A stretch of DNA of 64,000 nt from Apus apus (taxonomy: Eukaryota > Chordata > Aves > Apodiformes > Apodidae). The notes under the pieces are model-generated. The model ran no database searches and was not told the DNA's origin. It worked only from the letters and a program-made list of their open reading frames with translations. The stretch covers positions 127,568,568 to 127,632,567 of the forward strand of contig NC_067283.1 of the NCBI RefSeq assembly GCF_020740795.1, written 5' to 3'. The number at the start of each line of letters is the position of its first letter. Position 1 is the stretch's first letter. Positions 25,340-37,771 of the stretch are shown piece after piece. The translations under genes and the position numbers were made by a program.

Positions 25340-26515
25340 AAGAGGAGTGAACACTCCTTTGGGGAAGGCAAATAATGTCTCCAAAATGTACCAGAGCATG
25401 AGAAGAAGTCAGCAAGCATTTGGACAACTCACACTTGATGTATTCCACTTGGACTTTCAAAAGCTTTTTGAAAGAGCTTTTCAGCATAAGCTCCTAAAAA
25501 CAAAGCTATTATGGGATGAAAAACGTTGGTTCTCACCTGGGTAAGAGGCTGTTTTAAAGATAACAAGCAAAGCACAGGAATGAAGGAATTGTTTTTCCAG
25601 AAGGGAGAGGTCACTCTGGGGAGATAGAGCCCTGAAGACATATCTGTGAGAGCTTGTGCTGTTCAAGATATTAATAACTGATCTGAGATGAATGATGAAT
25701 TGCAAGGTCTTGTTGTGCGATGATCCCAAGGTATTAATGTAGGAAAGGAAAAGGCCAACTCTGAATAGAATACAGAATTAATAAGCTGGGTAATGAAACA
25801 GAAGATGAAATTCAAAGTAAGTAAATGTAAAGTGATGAACATGGGGAAAAACAATTCTGTGTACACAACAATGGGTTATGAATGATTTGGACCATAAAGG
25901 AATGGGATTTTAGAATAAATAATTCTTAAGAGATGTCAGCTCAGTACACAGTAGCAATCAAAAAAGCAAGTCTAATGCTAGGAATTCCTAGGGAAAGGAA
26001 TAAAGAACAAATCAGAAATTATTATTATGCAGAATATTAATCCAGGTGTTGAATGCTGTGAGCAGGTCTGGTCTCTCTATCTCAATATGTATAAAGTAGA
26101 ACCAAAAAAGTTGGACACAGGGTGAAAGGGAAGATAAAAAGAAGAGAGAGGGAGAAAGAAGAGAGGGAAGGAGGGAAGGAAGGGAAGGAGTGAAGGAGGG
26201 AGGAGGGAAGAGAGGAAGAGAGGAAGCGAGGAAGGGAGAAAGGGTAAATGAACTGAGGGGAAACGTAATGGTGTCATGAGCAACACAGAGAAAGTGAATA
26301 GGCCGTGATCATTCGCTATCTCTATATAAGAAGTAAGAGATGCTATTAGCAGACAGCAAATTAAAAACTAACAAAAGGAAGTATTTTTCACCCAGAGTAC
26401 TGTTTAAGCTTTTAAATGTTTTGTTATGGATATGTGGGATGCTAAAAATGTACATGGGTTAAAAAGCAACTGGGATAAATCAATGGAAGAATAATCTACT
26501 GAAGGCTATTAACTA
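25340..26515 (+). mobile_element. L3/CR1-like LINE relic with RT motif
   Basis: A long, decayed non-LTR retrotransposon in plus orientation. At 25437-25496 the frame reads DVFHLDFQKLFERAFQHKLL, matching reverse-transcriptase motif A of the L2/L3/CR1 group (pattern DFxKAFDxVPHxxLL). Further 3', the DNA keeps the usual order of conserved blocks: 'gtgctgttcaagatattaat' (25657), 'gatgaaattcaaagtaagta' (25804), 'tcagctcagtacacagtagc' (25937), then after an interruption 'aaggaagtatttttcaccca' (26375) and 'gaaggctattaactacat' (26501). Frames are broken by stops and indels, so no protein is made. A purine repeat at 26118-26245 interrupts the element. The block order fits the old CR1-L3 family better than young avian CR1. 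Confidence 0.75.
26118..26245. repeat. GA-rich purine tract
   Basis: About 128 bases almost entirely of G and A on the plus strand, built from variants of GGAAG, GAGAG and GGGAA. It lies inside the LINE relic, where the element's middle portion should continue. It is a low-complexity expansion able in principle to form triplex DNA. Confidence 0.85.
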
Positions 26516-26519
26516 CATG

Positions 26520-29500
26520 CTGTGTATTAAGTACCTACCATTAATGCATTTAATAGCCTATTAAATACCACCTCCAACTAAGGAAGTCCCTGAGCTGCAA
26601 CACACTAGAAGCTGGGAGAGACACTCAGAGAAATATCATTATGTTCTTGTCCATCTCTCATGCCCTTCCTTTGGCATTTACTATTGGTCCTTGATGGAGA
26701 GAAGAAACTGGGTTACACAGGCCTTTGATTTGTCTCAATATGGTCTCTCATGTTGAGGGTGATGTTTGGAAGATGCTACCTTCGAGGCTGAAAGATGACA
26801 AACCCAACAAAGACAGCAGTGTCTTGGGTCCAACCTATACCATTTTGAATGTGTAGGACATGTGTGCCATGACAAGGGTGTGTATTTTACTATCTCTGTG
26901 TTAGGAATTCTTTTTTGGAGGGGAAATAGCTCACAGAGAACTATCATGGTGTCATTTTTTCTCAGACTAAGCCATGGATAGAAACACTGGAAGATGAGCT
27001 TTTCTTATTACATTAGCAAAGGCATGGCTCTCCCACAGATGAAATTGTGTTAAGAACTTATTAATTAATTTTTCACATATTAGGTTTGTGCCTGCAAGGA
27101 TGAAAGAATAGCTCCCAACAGTGCCACCATCAATACATGAAGCAATGATTTTTTTAAAAAATTATTTATTCTCTATATCTAGCATGCTCTACACATTGCT
27201 ATTCAATACTACATTCCAGCTGTTATTCATAAATTGCTTCAGCTATATTCCTTTCTTTAATGCTAGAAGCACATTCCTTAACAAAAGCTGGCTGTCAAAC
27301 CGTGTATTCCATTTTTAATCAATTAATTTTATGTGTACATCTAGACCTGCAAGAAATATAAGTGGAATAATTGTCTGCTGGAGCAGAGTTTATGCTTAAC
27401 ACCAAAAGTAATTAAAACTACATGGGTACAGTTTTGACAGTGCACTTTATCTTCAGGAGTTATTTTCCTATCACACCCTCAGAGGGCAATTTGATAGCTG
27501 TGTAAACAATTAATCACCTGTGAACAAACAATGAAAGTTTTCTCAACAGTCCAGAGATTTCATTTCCTTAGCAAGCCTATTGGTACATAGTAACAGCAGC
27601 ATTAGTACCAGTGCCACAGACATTGTGTGGTTTGTAGAGGAGCACAGGAATTTGGCTTCCTTTGCTCTCCAGAAAACTCCAGTTTGCTCTCCTCTGGCCA
27701 TCTAATCGAGAAGCAGAAGTGGTGAGTTATACCATGTAACACAGGTTGCTACCAGGCACCCTCGTTACAAACACGTTTTTAATCCATCAGTCCATCAGAT
27801 ATTTGTTGACGTGAGTGCTTGAAGCAGCTGATACACAGCATCTGCCTTGGGACAAAGATGCATGTGCACTTGGCTGGGATTCACCAAAGGAGCTAGGTGG
27901 AGTTCTGCTCCTCCTTGTCCTCCTGGCAGACCTTGTCTCAGGTCACATGCTGTGCTACTAATCCTGCAGCGTGGTAGCAACCTCCTCCATGTCCTCATCT
28001 GGCCCTGAATGCTGGAGGTTTTAAAAAAAAAGATTTAAAAAAACCCACAAAAAGCAGTGCCCCTTTTCTGCTGTTACACATGCATGTTGTTTGCTCCCCA
28101 GAAGGGCTTCACTCAAGACAGCACATAGTGAGAAAGATGGGAAGAAGACAAGCTACTCAAACAAACTGAATACTAAATGCAGAGCAGAGTTCTGTTTATG
28201 GCATCCTGAAGATTCGTGCTTGTAGGATCAACATACTCATGTCTTATATCTCCGTGGAGGTTGGAAAGACAACAAATGCACTAAAAGTCAATGTGTATGA
28301 GTCAGGCCATCAATGTGCTGTGGATGGAGGTGGTGTTGCATGTCCTGTGACACAGCTGCAGCATTCTGTGCTGGTCGTGGAGGAATTTCAGAATGCAATA
28401 AATCTGCCAGTGATGTAAAGCTGTATGTGGGAATCTGATCCTCTGCAGAACTTGGACAAATGTTTAGGGGTCCTCCTGCTGTGGTAAGAGAAGTGTCTAG
28501 TATTGTAGCCAGAGCACAGAGGCTTTGGTCCTGGGTTGTCTAAGCTTGATCAAAACTTGTCCTGCCTTTGGGATAGCAAATCCCAATTCCCTCCCCAGTT
28601 TCTTCCATTCCTGCTACTGTCAGAGAAGTACTGCTTAGAGTAAGGTAGGGAACAGGCCCCTGGACAGGCTGGGAGAAACGGAGCCTTAATGACAGAGAAA
28701 GAGACCTTGAAGAGAGCTGCTTACAAATTCACCTTTATCCTTGAAGGTAGATACTGGAAACTGTGGAGTGCTGAGAGGGCAAAGATTGGAGAGCTTTATT
28801 TTGCTTAGAAAAATGTACTTGAGCAGAGATAAGTATAAATGCAGTCTTTTTCATGGGAATGTAATTATCAAATATAATTAATACCTTTTCAAAATCAGAA
28901 ATTCACAAAACTGTATTGCACCTTTTTTTTTTTCTTCTTTTTTTTTTTTTTTTTAACTGGATGTCAAAGTACTTGCATCTAAATAAATGACTGATCCTCT
29001 GAATTCCTGGATGCTCAGGAATAGACCACGGACTTCCACTTGTAAAAGTTCTGACTAATTGTATACTGCGGATAGTTTAAAACACAAAGCCATGCACAAA
29101 TCTGCTGAAGCAGAATTTGTTAACAGGGATATTTTTGCTGCTACAGCAGCAGTTAGCAGGAGTTGAGTGAGCTTAACCCTGTCTGGCAGTGTTTCTGTGA
29201 ACAGGGACTGCAATGCAGACATACTCTGAAGGAACAGGAAAAGAAGGAGCTGCTGCGGATGATGAAGAGGAGTTAGGGTGTAACCCACAAGTCAGAGATT
29301 TGCTGTGACACCAGCCAATTGCTTACAAGTCAGCATTTTCTGAGGTGTCTCCCCGACATGTTCCTCATTTTTCAGCACTGCAGACAGCTGGATATTTTGT
29401 CCCTTTCTGAGCTAGACAGCAGCAGAGGGGCTCTGGCTGGGTACAGCTTGTCCCTGCTGGGTGCATCTAATCCAGCCTGGAGAGGGGCCAAGCAGAAGTG

Positions 29501-32500
29501 ATAGCTGAAGGAACAGAGAGCTAGGGTGGGAAGAGTGCCACGAGTTGAGAAGGCAGGTTTCTGTGTCTGGCCAGATCTCTGCAGCTTTCACTGGTGTTTT
29601 ATTAATTGTCTGTGTAAAGGGGTGCCCTGTATGGAAAAGCTTGAAGGATACCTGGGGTGGTTGTAGTCCAGCTTGAGAAGATGCTCAAACTGTTTAAAGT
29701 GCCTGCCTTGTAAACCAGCATAAAGGAGCAAAACAGAATAGCAAAGCAAAGCCCTTCTTCCCCATCCCTGCTGATGAGGGCACAGAGGTCAGAAAATAAC
29801 TGCCTAAAACAAGGGTTTTTATAGGAATGAATGCAAGTATTTCTATTGTTAAAATTCAAATGTGCACAAATATGAGATGAGGACTTTCTCTAGCTGAGAA
29901 GGCATTTGTGTCTTTTAGGGCAGAAACCCCAGAGATTTGTTTAGAATAATAAAACAGAAAAGCAAAGAAGACTCAGAAATCAATTATTTCTTTATGAGGA
30001 CTTGTTAATTAATTCTTAATTAAGATGCGGTGTAAAAAGAGTTTGTTCTGCACCCGCATCATTTTTTTACTGAAGGCTAATTTCAGAATGGCAGAGCAAA
30101 ACCATTTATACAGTCACAGTTTTATAACTCCTACATGTAACATATCTTGACTGACAAGATCACTGTACCTTATACAAACAATATGAGACCGGTTGTTCAC
30201 CATTTCTTGGAAGATGAAACTTCCTTTTCTTTAAAGAGAACCATTCTGAGTAGAAAAAGAAAGGCTCATTGTAATTTAGAAATAAAAGCCAGATAGTTTC
30301 TGCATGGATCATTGTATTTAGATGCAAATGTAGCCTTTGGGTCAGGGTCCATTAGATGCACAGTGACATGCTTCTGAAAGGATACTGCTGATTTCTGCAA
30401 TATTCAAGTTATATAATATGAATTTAAAAGACAATCCCACAACACTGAGGTAGTATTGTGATTTTACAGGCATTTAAACTCGCTGCTGGATGTCTTCTTT
30501 TTAATCCAGTTTGTGTACTCCACTGAGTCCCAGAATGGACATATCTACAGTATAGTTGAGTAGTAGGGGTGTACTGTTCACTTTGTGTAGATGTCTTTGA
30601 TTCATAGCAGAAATTAATTCCTGAGTTATTTGGAATTGTAAAGCTCAGTCTCTTTGCCAGTTAATTGCTACACTAGCTTATGCTTCACACCATATGGAAA
30701 CACCCTTTTAAATATGCAAAGAAAAAAAAGCTAAAAATAAATCACAGCTGCTGATAGATGGGGGTCTAAAGATACAGCCAAGGCAGGAAAAAAAAAGAAG
30801 AAGGAACCGTCTTGGTTTAAATACAGCTAAACCACTTTTAATAGTGAGAAGTTGTTTTTCTGTTCTCCAAATTCTGTTCTCCATACTATTCGTTAATAGT
30901 AATGAGAACAGAGAAATTTTGTTTATAAGACACTGAGATAATACCAGTAATTACAACATGCAGTCTCATAGCTGTAATATTTTCAAACTCCTGGTTACTT
31001 TAATGATTGCTGTAATGGTTTGTATTTTGCTTATAAGGACCAATTGTATCAACATGTTTTGTACTGGTATGTTCAGTTTAAGCCCAAACCACAGCCTTAA
31101 CTTAGAACAACACAGAGCTCTGCAGGTGGAAATGAGTTTTATCTCTGCAGCAGTAATTGTTCCTGGCCAGTAATGGCAGCTTGACCTCATCCACACAACA
31201 AGATCAAGTGAATATATTGAGTCCTGACACATTATCTCTGATTTCCTACAACCAGCAAAGTACAAATCTGAGAAATGGTTCACTATGTTGTGCATGTTAT
31301 CAAGAACAGTTCTACAATGGAAATCTCTCATTTATTGCAAAGTCCCAGTTAGTCTGCATAATGCCTGCCTAATCCAAAAGCACTTTTTTTCCTGGGCCAT
31401 ATTTATGGATACACACAGCACAGGAGTGTCAGTGAGCAAGGGGAGAGGGAAACCTTTGCGCTCCCACCTTTCATCTCAAACTGCTGAAAAATGGCAATAT
31501 TTTTCTCATTGAGGGGTGTAAATCAGCATAACCTCTGTTTCACTTGTGGCCTTCAACATGACTTTCCATCCCTCTTTCTAAGAATGGAAAATAGGGGCTA
31601 GGCCCTACCCACTCCTTCCCATGGCCAGCAGCAGGGCTGGCTCAGCCCAGTGCCTGCCATCCGGTTGCTCCCCAGCTGCAAGGAGAGGGAAGGGGTGAGG
31701 GTGCAGGGCTGGGGGCAGAGAGAGGGGTGGCACAGCCGCTGGTGACAGCAGGGTGGGCATGTGTAGTCGTGCATGGACTGCAAAGGCAGCCTCAGTCATG
31801 ATGACAGGTGGGATGGTGTGAGCTGATGTGGCAGAAACGGTCTCACCAGAAAAAAAAATGTTTAATTCTGATCATTTCCCTGGTCCATCTGGCCACCTAG
31901 TCCACCCGGACCTTTGGTGACACTGCTGAGCGGTTGCCAGGGCTAAGATTGAGAGGGAGAAGAGGGAACTGTTTGCAACAGCCTTGCCTCAGAGGGAATG
32001 GTTTAGGACCCCATATCTTCAGTCATTCTGCTCTTCCCCATTCTCTTTCTTCAGATCCAGCTAATTCTGCTGGGTAACAGAAAGCAATCCCACGTAGGAA
32101 GAAAAAGAGCTGTTGCAGAGAGAATAGTTTCTGGAAACTATCTTAGCAGGTAAAGAGGGGCAGCAGCAAGGTCCAGATTAATAAAAAATGCATGCAAGTT
32201 TGTCATGGAGACAACCTGGCAACAACAGAGCAGAATCCCACATAAATACCTGCTCCTGCTCTCCCTTAAGTTGGTAACAAAATTTATATTACTAGCTGCC
32301 TCCACCTCATGTACCACCAATAGAAATGTTACATCTTCAAGTTTTACACCAGTTCAACATTTTTTATGTGTTTGGAGCAGTCTTCAAAGTAGAATTGCCT
32401 GGTTCCATCAGAAAGCAGTGACTGACTGGACTCACCCCCACCTCTGACAGGCTGTAATTAGCAAGGCCAAGCTAGAGAAGCAGCTGAGATGCAGACATGA

Positions 32501-35500
32501 AAGCCTCACCTGCAAGAAATGTCAGGTATATACTGAAATTATAAAAGATTGCTGGTTACTAGAGTCCTTCAGGATGCATGTCTGTTTGTCAGATGAGGAA
32601 GCTGAAGCAGGAGTGCATGAAAAAAACTTACTGTGCTCAGTGTCAGACTGGCATGTCATAGTGAAGAGCAGGATAAGGTGCTTGGGCATTTGGGGTATTT
32701 TGTCTCTTGGGAACAGACATCTACAACTAAAATTGGCTGCCTCCTACTTTCACTGCTTCAAACCTTTCATATATTCAGCCAAATTGCAATGAATTAGTTT
32801 CCAAAGCAGTCTCTGTCTTGTCTAACTCCTTGCCTAGCAAATACTTGTCTCATCTCTTTGCAGTGGGGAGTTAAATTAGTTTGGAGTATTGCATCCCCCA
32901 TTGCAGAAGCTGATCCCATGTCACCCCATGTCACTTCACTCTTCACTCCCTTGCCAACTGATGTCATGAAACAGGGCTGCAGGCAAGTGCCGTCCTGGAG
33001 ATGGGAACTGAGGCAGACAGTTCCAAAAGTGCTGACAAAATCTTCTACCCCAGCTATTTCCCTGTTCTAACCGCGAACTTCTCTCTTGGACAAAATATGC
33101 AAATCACTAATTGTTGAAAAGCAGAAAATTCACTTTGGGCTCACCCTGTAGGTGCCAGGAGTGCACACACAGCCAGGACAGCTTTTCACAGGGTCCCTCA
33201 CTGGTGCAATCCTCGTACCTGAGCTGAGATGCTCAGCCCTCAGCGTGGCATGACTTCCCTCCTTGCCCCAGACCTGTCTCAATACAGATGTGTCTGGTGA
33301 TCCCTGAGCTGCGTGACCATCACTAGCCATGCCATGTCTTGCTCTCCTCACTGGGGACGGGGTTCAGCTCCCCATCAGTGCAACACTGCCCAGCTGCTTG
33401 GGCTGTCACCCACACCCCTCTGCTCCTGGGCAGGCCATTCCTGCTCTTCCTCTGCAGGATCACTGTGGCCACTGCCCTCGGGAAAGGCCTGTGTCACTAC
33501 CAATTTCAGAGGGTTTCAATAAATGTGCCCCTGATTCTGCTGGTAGAGCTCTTCACATCCTTCCCAGCCAGAACTGGCATCAGCTGCCAACTGTGATGGT
33601 TGCTCATTTCAGATCTCTACTAGTACCAGAAAATGAATGACAAAAGCCTTGCTCTGGCAGGCATCAAGCAGAGCTAGAAAGCATATGTGCAGCTTGTTCC
33701 AGAGACTCTTCCACAACTACAGCACATGGTTTTATTCTGTCTTTAAGGATTTTCTTCATCCAAGGCACTGTGCAAGCCCTGACAAATGAGTCACTCCTCA
33801 ACAAACAATTTGTATCAATTAATGATACTTCGTACTGACAAGCCTCAGGGCTTTGCTAGCTTTTTAATTATACCTTCAGACATTCGGTCTTCTCTTACAG
33901 GGAAAGATGACCACTGGGACAGGTGTTTTTCTCATTTGCTTTTATTGTAATGATTCCACCCAATGCTGGCATGAGCCTGACTGCCAGCAGAGTCTCCTTC
34001 CATCTACCATGTAGGATATTCCCTGGTCTGTGTAGCCAAATTAGCCAATCAGATAGCAATTTTCTCTATTGCTGACCATAACCAACCTTTGTGTCCGAAC
34101 TGGTGCTACCGTAATGCAGGACTGATTAGATGTTAGATTTTGGGGGTCATATACTGGTGTTCCTACTCCTGTGGTGCACATCATACTCAGTGTAGTTTGT
34201 GTGTTATTTCTTAACCCTCTGACATGGCAAACTAATGTACTATGGTTATGTGTTCCCCTCTCTGCTGTCCCTTTCTGCCACTGCAAGCCCTGACCTTAAC
34301 AATACCGGGCAGTAAATTGAAAATTTTCTTCTCAGTTAAGCAAATACGGATGCATATGAAGGATATGAAACTTGCGAAAAGATACTTTAAGGGTAGCAGC
34401 AGCTGGGGCAGGCTGTGACATGAAGTCCATCCAGGAGAGCTCATAGAGACAGCTGATGTAGGCTGCAGCCTCTCTGGATACTTTCTGTGCTCCCCAGGTC
34501 GCAGTCACAAGGACATTCCAAAGCACAGTCTGCTGCTGCTTCATCGCAGGGCAAAAGGACTCAGTGGAAACATGGATTGCCAGGCCCTGTTCCCTGCCCT
34601 CACAGGCAGACATGTCATGCTGTTCTTTGGAACTTAACAAGCATAGCCTAAAATTTTATTCCTGTATGTCATCCTTGCTCTGCTTGAATAGCTGCTCCAG
34701 AGAGGACTGGTTGAGAAAAGAGGAACATCTTTTAGCTCCCAGCCAACCTGTATTTGTATCTGTGATGAAAATGTTGGTTTGCGCCAAAGTTGTCTTTTCT
34801 CTGAGGTGTTCCTGCTTCACCTCTATTACGTAATTATAGGCAACAAGTATATTCTCCCTCCTACTCTCCCTGTTATTAGGATGACCAAGTTAAGGGCTGC
34901 CAGCCTTCCCTCCTGAAAGAGACTGCCCATTCCCCTGCCCCCTCCTGCCTGTTTCACCTACCCTGATGACTAGTGACCTGTCCAGTAGGCATGGCTCTTT
35001 ACAGAGCCCCATCCCTGCAAACACCTCCTGCAACCTTGTTTGCATTTTATGTGATTGCTTCCCTTGGTGGTTCCTAGTCATTCTCCAGTCAGCTGTCAAA
35101 CACATGACTTCCTCTCTGGCCAGCAACGATAAGGTTCTTGCTGTCACAAGGTTTTTGTTATTTCTAAATATATAGTCTTTCATTTTATTGAAATTCATCC
35201 TGTCTCTGCTACTGCAATACTGAAGTTCATCTGCTAACTCCAAGCCTTCTCTCTTTTCATGTTACCACCCACCTTTATGGCATTGACAAATCTCACCAAC
35301 ACCGCTCTTATTTATTGCACTGAAATTGCTAATGGAAATATCAAAGAAGATGGGTCTTAAGATTGAGGAGTTTCCACTGTTAATATCTCCTTGGTTTCCT
35401 GTTTTGCAGTAACCTCTGGTCCATTTGCTCTGCAGACCTGAGATGCAAGGAATTACTGAAGAGCTTGTGCACACAGAGCAGTATCTCTGTGGAGCTCTGT

Positions 35501-35535
35501 GAAGAAGGCAGCATCAGTCCAGGCAGGCTGCAGAT
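26520..35535. other. gene-free DNA with possible conserved non-coding segment
   Basis: No coding gene was recognised. The part at about 27.0-27.56 kb is repeat-free, AT-rich and has several TAATTA/ATTAATTA homeodomain-type cores and a CACCTG E-box, a composition common in conserved non-coding elements; that reading is speculative. GC-richer patches at 31.6-31.8 kb and 33.1-33.6 kb hold no recognisable product. The stretch at about 34.9-35.4 kb may be an old interspersed repeat, but no family could be assigned. Confidence 0.4.
28923..28954. repeat. poly-T tract
   Basis: About 32 bases of nearly pure T with a few C interruptions. Simple repeat. Confidence 0.85.
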
Positions 35536-35549
35536 GAGATCTGTCAGCC

Positions 35550-36420
35550 AGTGACTTCACTACAAATCAGCATCAAGTTGGCTGTTTGATGCCAACCAGT
35601 GAACAATTGATATAGTGCTGGTGGAGGTTTGTGAGGTGATTACCGATGTGTTGCAGCTGCAAGATGGTTGATTATCACTATCCCTGCAGTGATAGCCAGC
35701 TTGAGGAGAGGACAGCCCCAAAGTGCCACTGATGGCATCCATAAATTATGCTTTCCCATACGCACAGCACTCACACTACATAGACTTTGTGGACACATTA
35801 GTGTGAAGGAGTAATTCGACTGAGGATGGTTTAGTTGACCAGGAGGGCAAATTTGGCTGCTTGTGGGCTAGCAGATTGAAGTGTGCCCACCACACCTCCA
35901 TGTAGCTATTCTAGCAAACTGTTAGACCAATCCCTGGCCAGGGCCTGGCTGGTGGCAGTGAGCACAATTCCTGAGTAATGCCTGGGCACAATCAGAGGCA
36001 GAGGAGGTGGTTTGTGTGTAGCATCCTTGTTTTGGAGGATGAGACAGTTGATTAGCATAAGATGTAAGCCATTCAATGCCAGCTGGCCTCGGCACCTGGG
36101 AGTGTTCCTTGGCACGTCTAATTTATTACTGTAGACACAGCCTTTGTGAATACCACTGTGGGATACCTTGGCAGTGCCCATGCTGCTATGCAGCCCAGTT
36201 CTATTTGAATATAAAAGCATATTTTTGCCTTTAAAAATTTGAGCACATGCTGTTATTTCATGAGAGTTCAGTGTACCCCCTGCTAGCCTGGCTTCTGAGG
36301 CCGTTACCCACTATGAGAGCACCTGGCAAGAGATGGCTTGGTTGTGCACTGAGCTGCTGCTTAGTGGATGTACAACCAGTAATAGGCAAACTGAAAGTCA
36401 AATGGCACTGCCTGTAACCC
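35550..36420 (+). pseudogene. Harbinger (HARBI1-like) transposase relic
   Basis: Four blocks in the correct order resemble the DDE transposase of Harbinger elements, from which the vertebrate HARBI1 gene derives. At 35603-35668 TIDIVLVEVCEVITDVLQLQ resembles the helix-turn-helix region. At 35722-35742 SATDGIH resembles the block with the first catalytic Asp. At 36134-36187 a FVNTTVGYLGSAHAA stretch matches the conserved VGWxGxxHDAR block. At 36271-36414 one open frame of 48 codons includes VYPLLAWLLRPLP and then DVQPVIGKLKVKWHCL, matching the YPLLPWLMRPY and VExAFGRLKxRWxxL blocks. The catalytic Glu of the last block is Gln, and the blocks lie in different frames with stops between them, so this is a dead copy. 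Between the second and third blocks there are about 300 extra bases, possibly an insertion. Confidence 0.6.
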
Positions 36421-37560
36421 GGCCGAGGTGCCAGGAAGCCTGGTGTTCTTCAGCATAGTGGGGTGGCAGGTAAATGGCACAACATTTACAAGGATAATGC
36501 AAAGAGCTTTTGCCGGCTTGGGCTTAGGACACCATCAGTTCACAGGCCTGGCACAGGTGACTAAAAAGCTCATCTATCATCACTGGGAGCAGTCCAGAAG
36601 AGGTAGGCATGGCAAGGGCTTTGTGTGCCTGCAGCTTTGTTTGGCAAGTGGTGATGCACAGGGAAATAGGGTAAGGAAATGTGATGCTGTAATACTTTGT
36701 CACGTCTGTGCCAACTGGCAACTGCTTTATGTAATTATGAAATCTATTAAAAGTTTGGATCAGCCTGCCTGATTCTTGTGTTTTCTTAGGTACTCATCTA
36801 CCGATGGAGAGTTGAACTAAGGTCTTTATTAAAGCAGGTAAAAGATACTTAAAAATAATAAATACAACTTTGTTAAGAACTAAGTAGACAGTAAGCAAAG
36901 TTATCATATGGCAGCAAAATGCCTGTCCTGCTACCTGTGACTACAAATGGCCATTGTCCAATGGCTGTTTCTGCCACAGGGAGAGGGGAACAAGGTGCCT
37001 ACATAGATTCCCTTGCAAATATCATTAAAACATAAAGCACAGGAAAAGAGGTCTCTTTCTCAATGGGACATGGGCAGCAGCAACAGCAGAGAATTCTAGT
37101 TTTAAAGATGCTAAGAGGAACTAATGATAGGATACATGAGCTCAAGCTGATCATACCCTGTGCAGCATCGTTTGTCCTTAATGGCTTAGAGAGTAAGGTC
37201 AGCCTTGTAATGCCATAGTAACATCACAGGGTTTTGAGAGCTTTTGTTAAAGCAGGAGAAAGTTAACTGCCTGTATGGATGACATGGACCTGATTCTCCT
37301 CTCCCTACTTAAACTTAGTTAAGAAACTGTTCTCTGAGAATAAAAAAAGATTGCAATAGTAGGTGTGAGAGCTTAAGAAGCAGATTTTTAGGGCTTGGTG
37401 CCATGGGGAGTTGGCTGTGGTAGTACAGTGGTACAAACAGTAATGGTTGTAAGCTGGTGTATGAGCACAGACCACATTGGCATTTCAAGCATGAGAACTA
37501 ATGATCAAGCTTCATACTAGAATTTCTCAGTTTGCCCAAGAAAACTTCTACATTGCCATT
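36421..37560. other. non-coding DNA right of the Harbinger relic
   Basis: It contains an open frame at 36428-36772 (plus, 114 codons) directly after the transposase relic. Its product does not resemble the C-terminal part expected of a Harbinger transposase or any other family I know, so it is not called as a gene. Nothing else is recognisable. Confidence 0.4.
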
Positions 37561-37771
37561 TCATAGAATCACTGAATCAGAATAGTTTGAGTTTGGAAGG
37601 GACATTAAAGATCACATAGTTCCACCCCCCCGCCATAGGCAGGAACATCTCTCACTAGACCAGGTTGCACAAATACCCATTTGACCTGGCCTTGAACACT
37701 TCCAGGGATGGGGCATCCACAAGGTCTCTGGGCAACCTGTTCCAGTGAAGAATTCATAGTGAAGAATTTCC
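37561..37771 (-). mobile_element. CR1 LINE 3' fragment, minus orientation
   Basis: The plus strand begins with 'tcatagaatcactgaatcag', the reverse complement of the CR1 terminal TTCTATGA-type repeats. It continues with 'agtttggaagggacattaaa', 'agaccaggttgcacaaatac' and 'gggatggggcatccacaagg', all in the order of an inverted CR1 3' end. About 210 bp remain; the rest of the element is absent by 5' truncation. Confidence 0.88.

Noticed and set aside
34041..34286. Minus frame rich in N-glycosylation-like sites, considered as a retroviral envelope piece
   Set aside because: No LTR, transmembrane part or other retroviral gene nearby, and no block that I can tie to an envelope family.
34880..35450. 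Segment resembling an old interspersed repeat
   Set aside because: Only a vague resemblance; no family or terminal structure could be named.
36428..36772. 114-codon plus frame directly after the Harbinger relic
   Set aside because: Does not show the C-terminal blocks expected of a Harbinger transposase and matches nothing else known.
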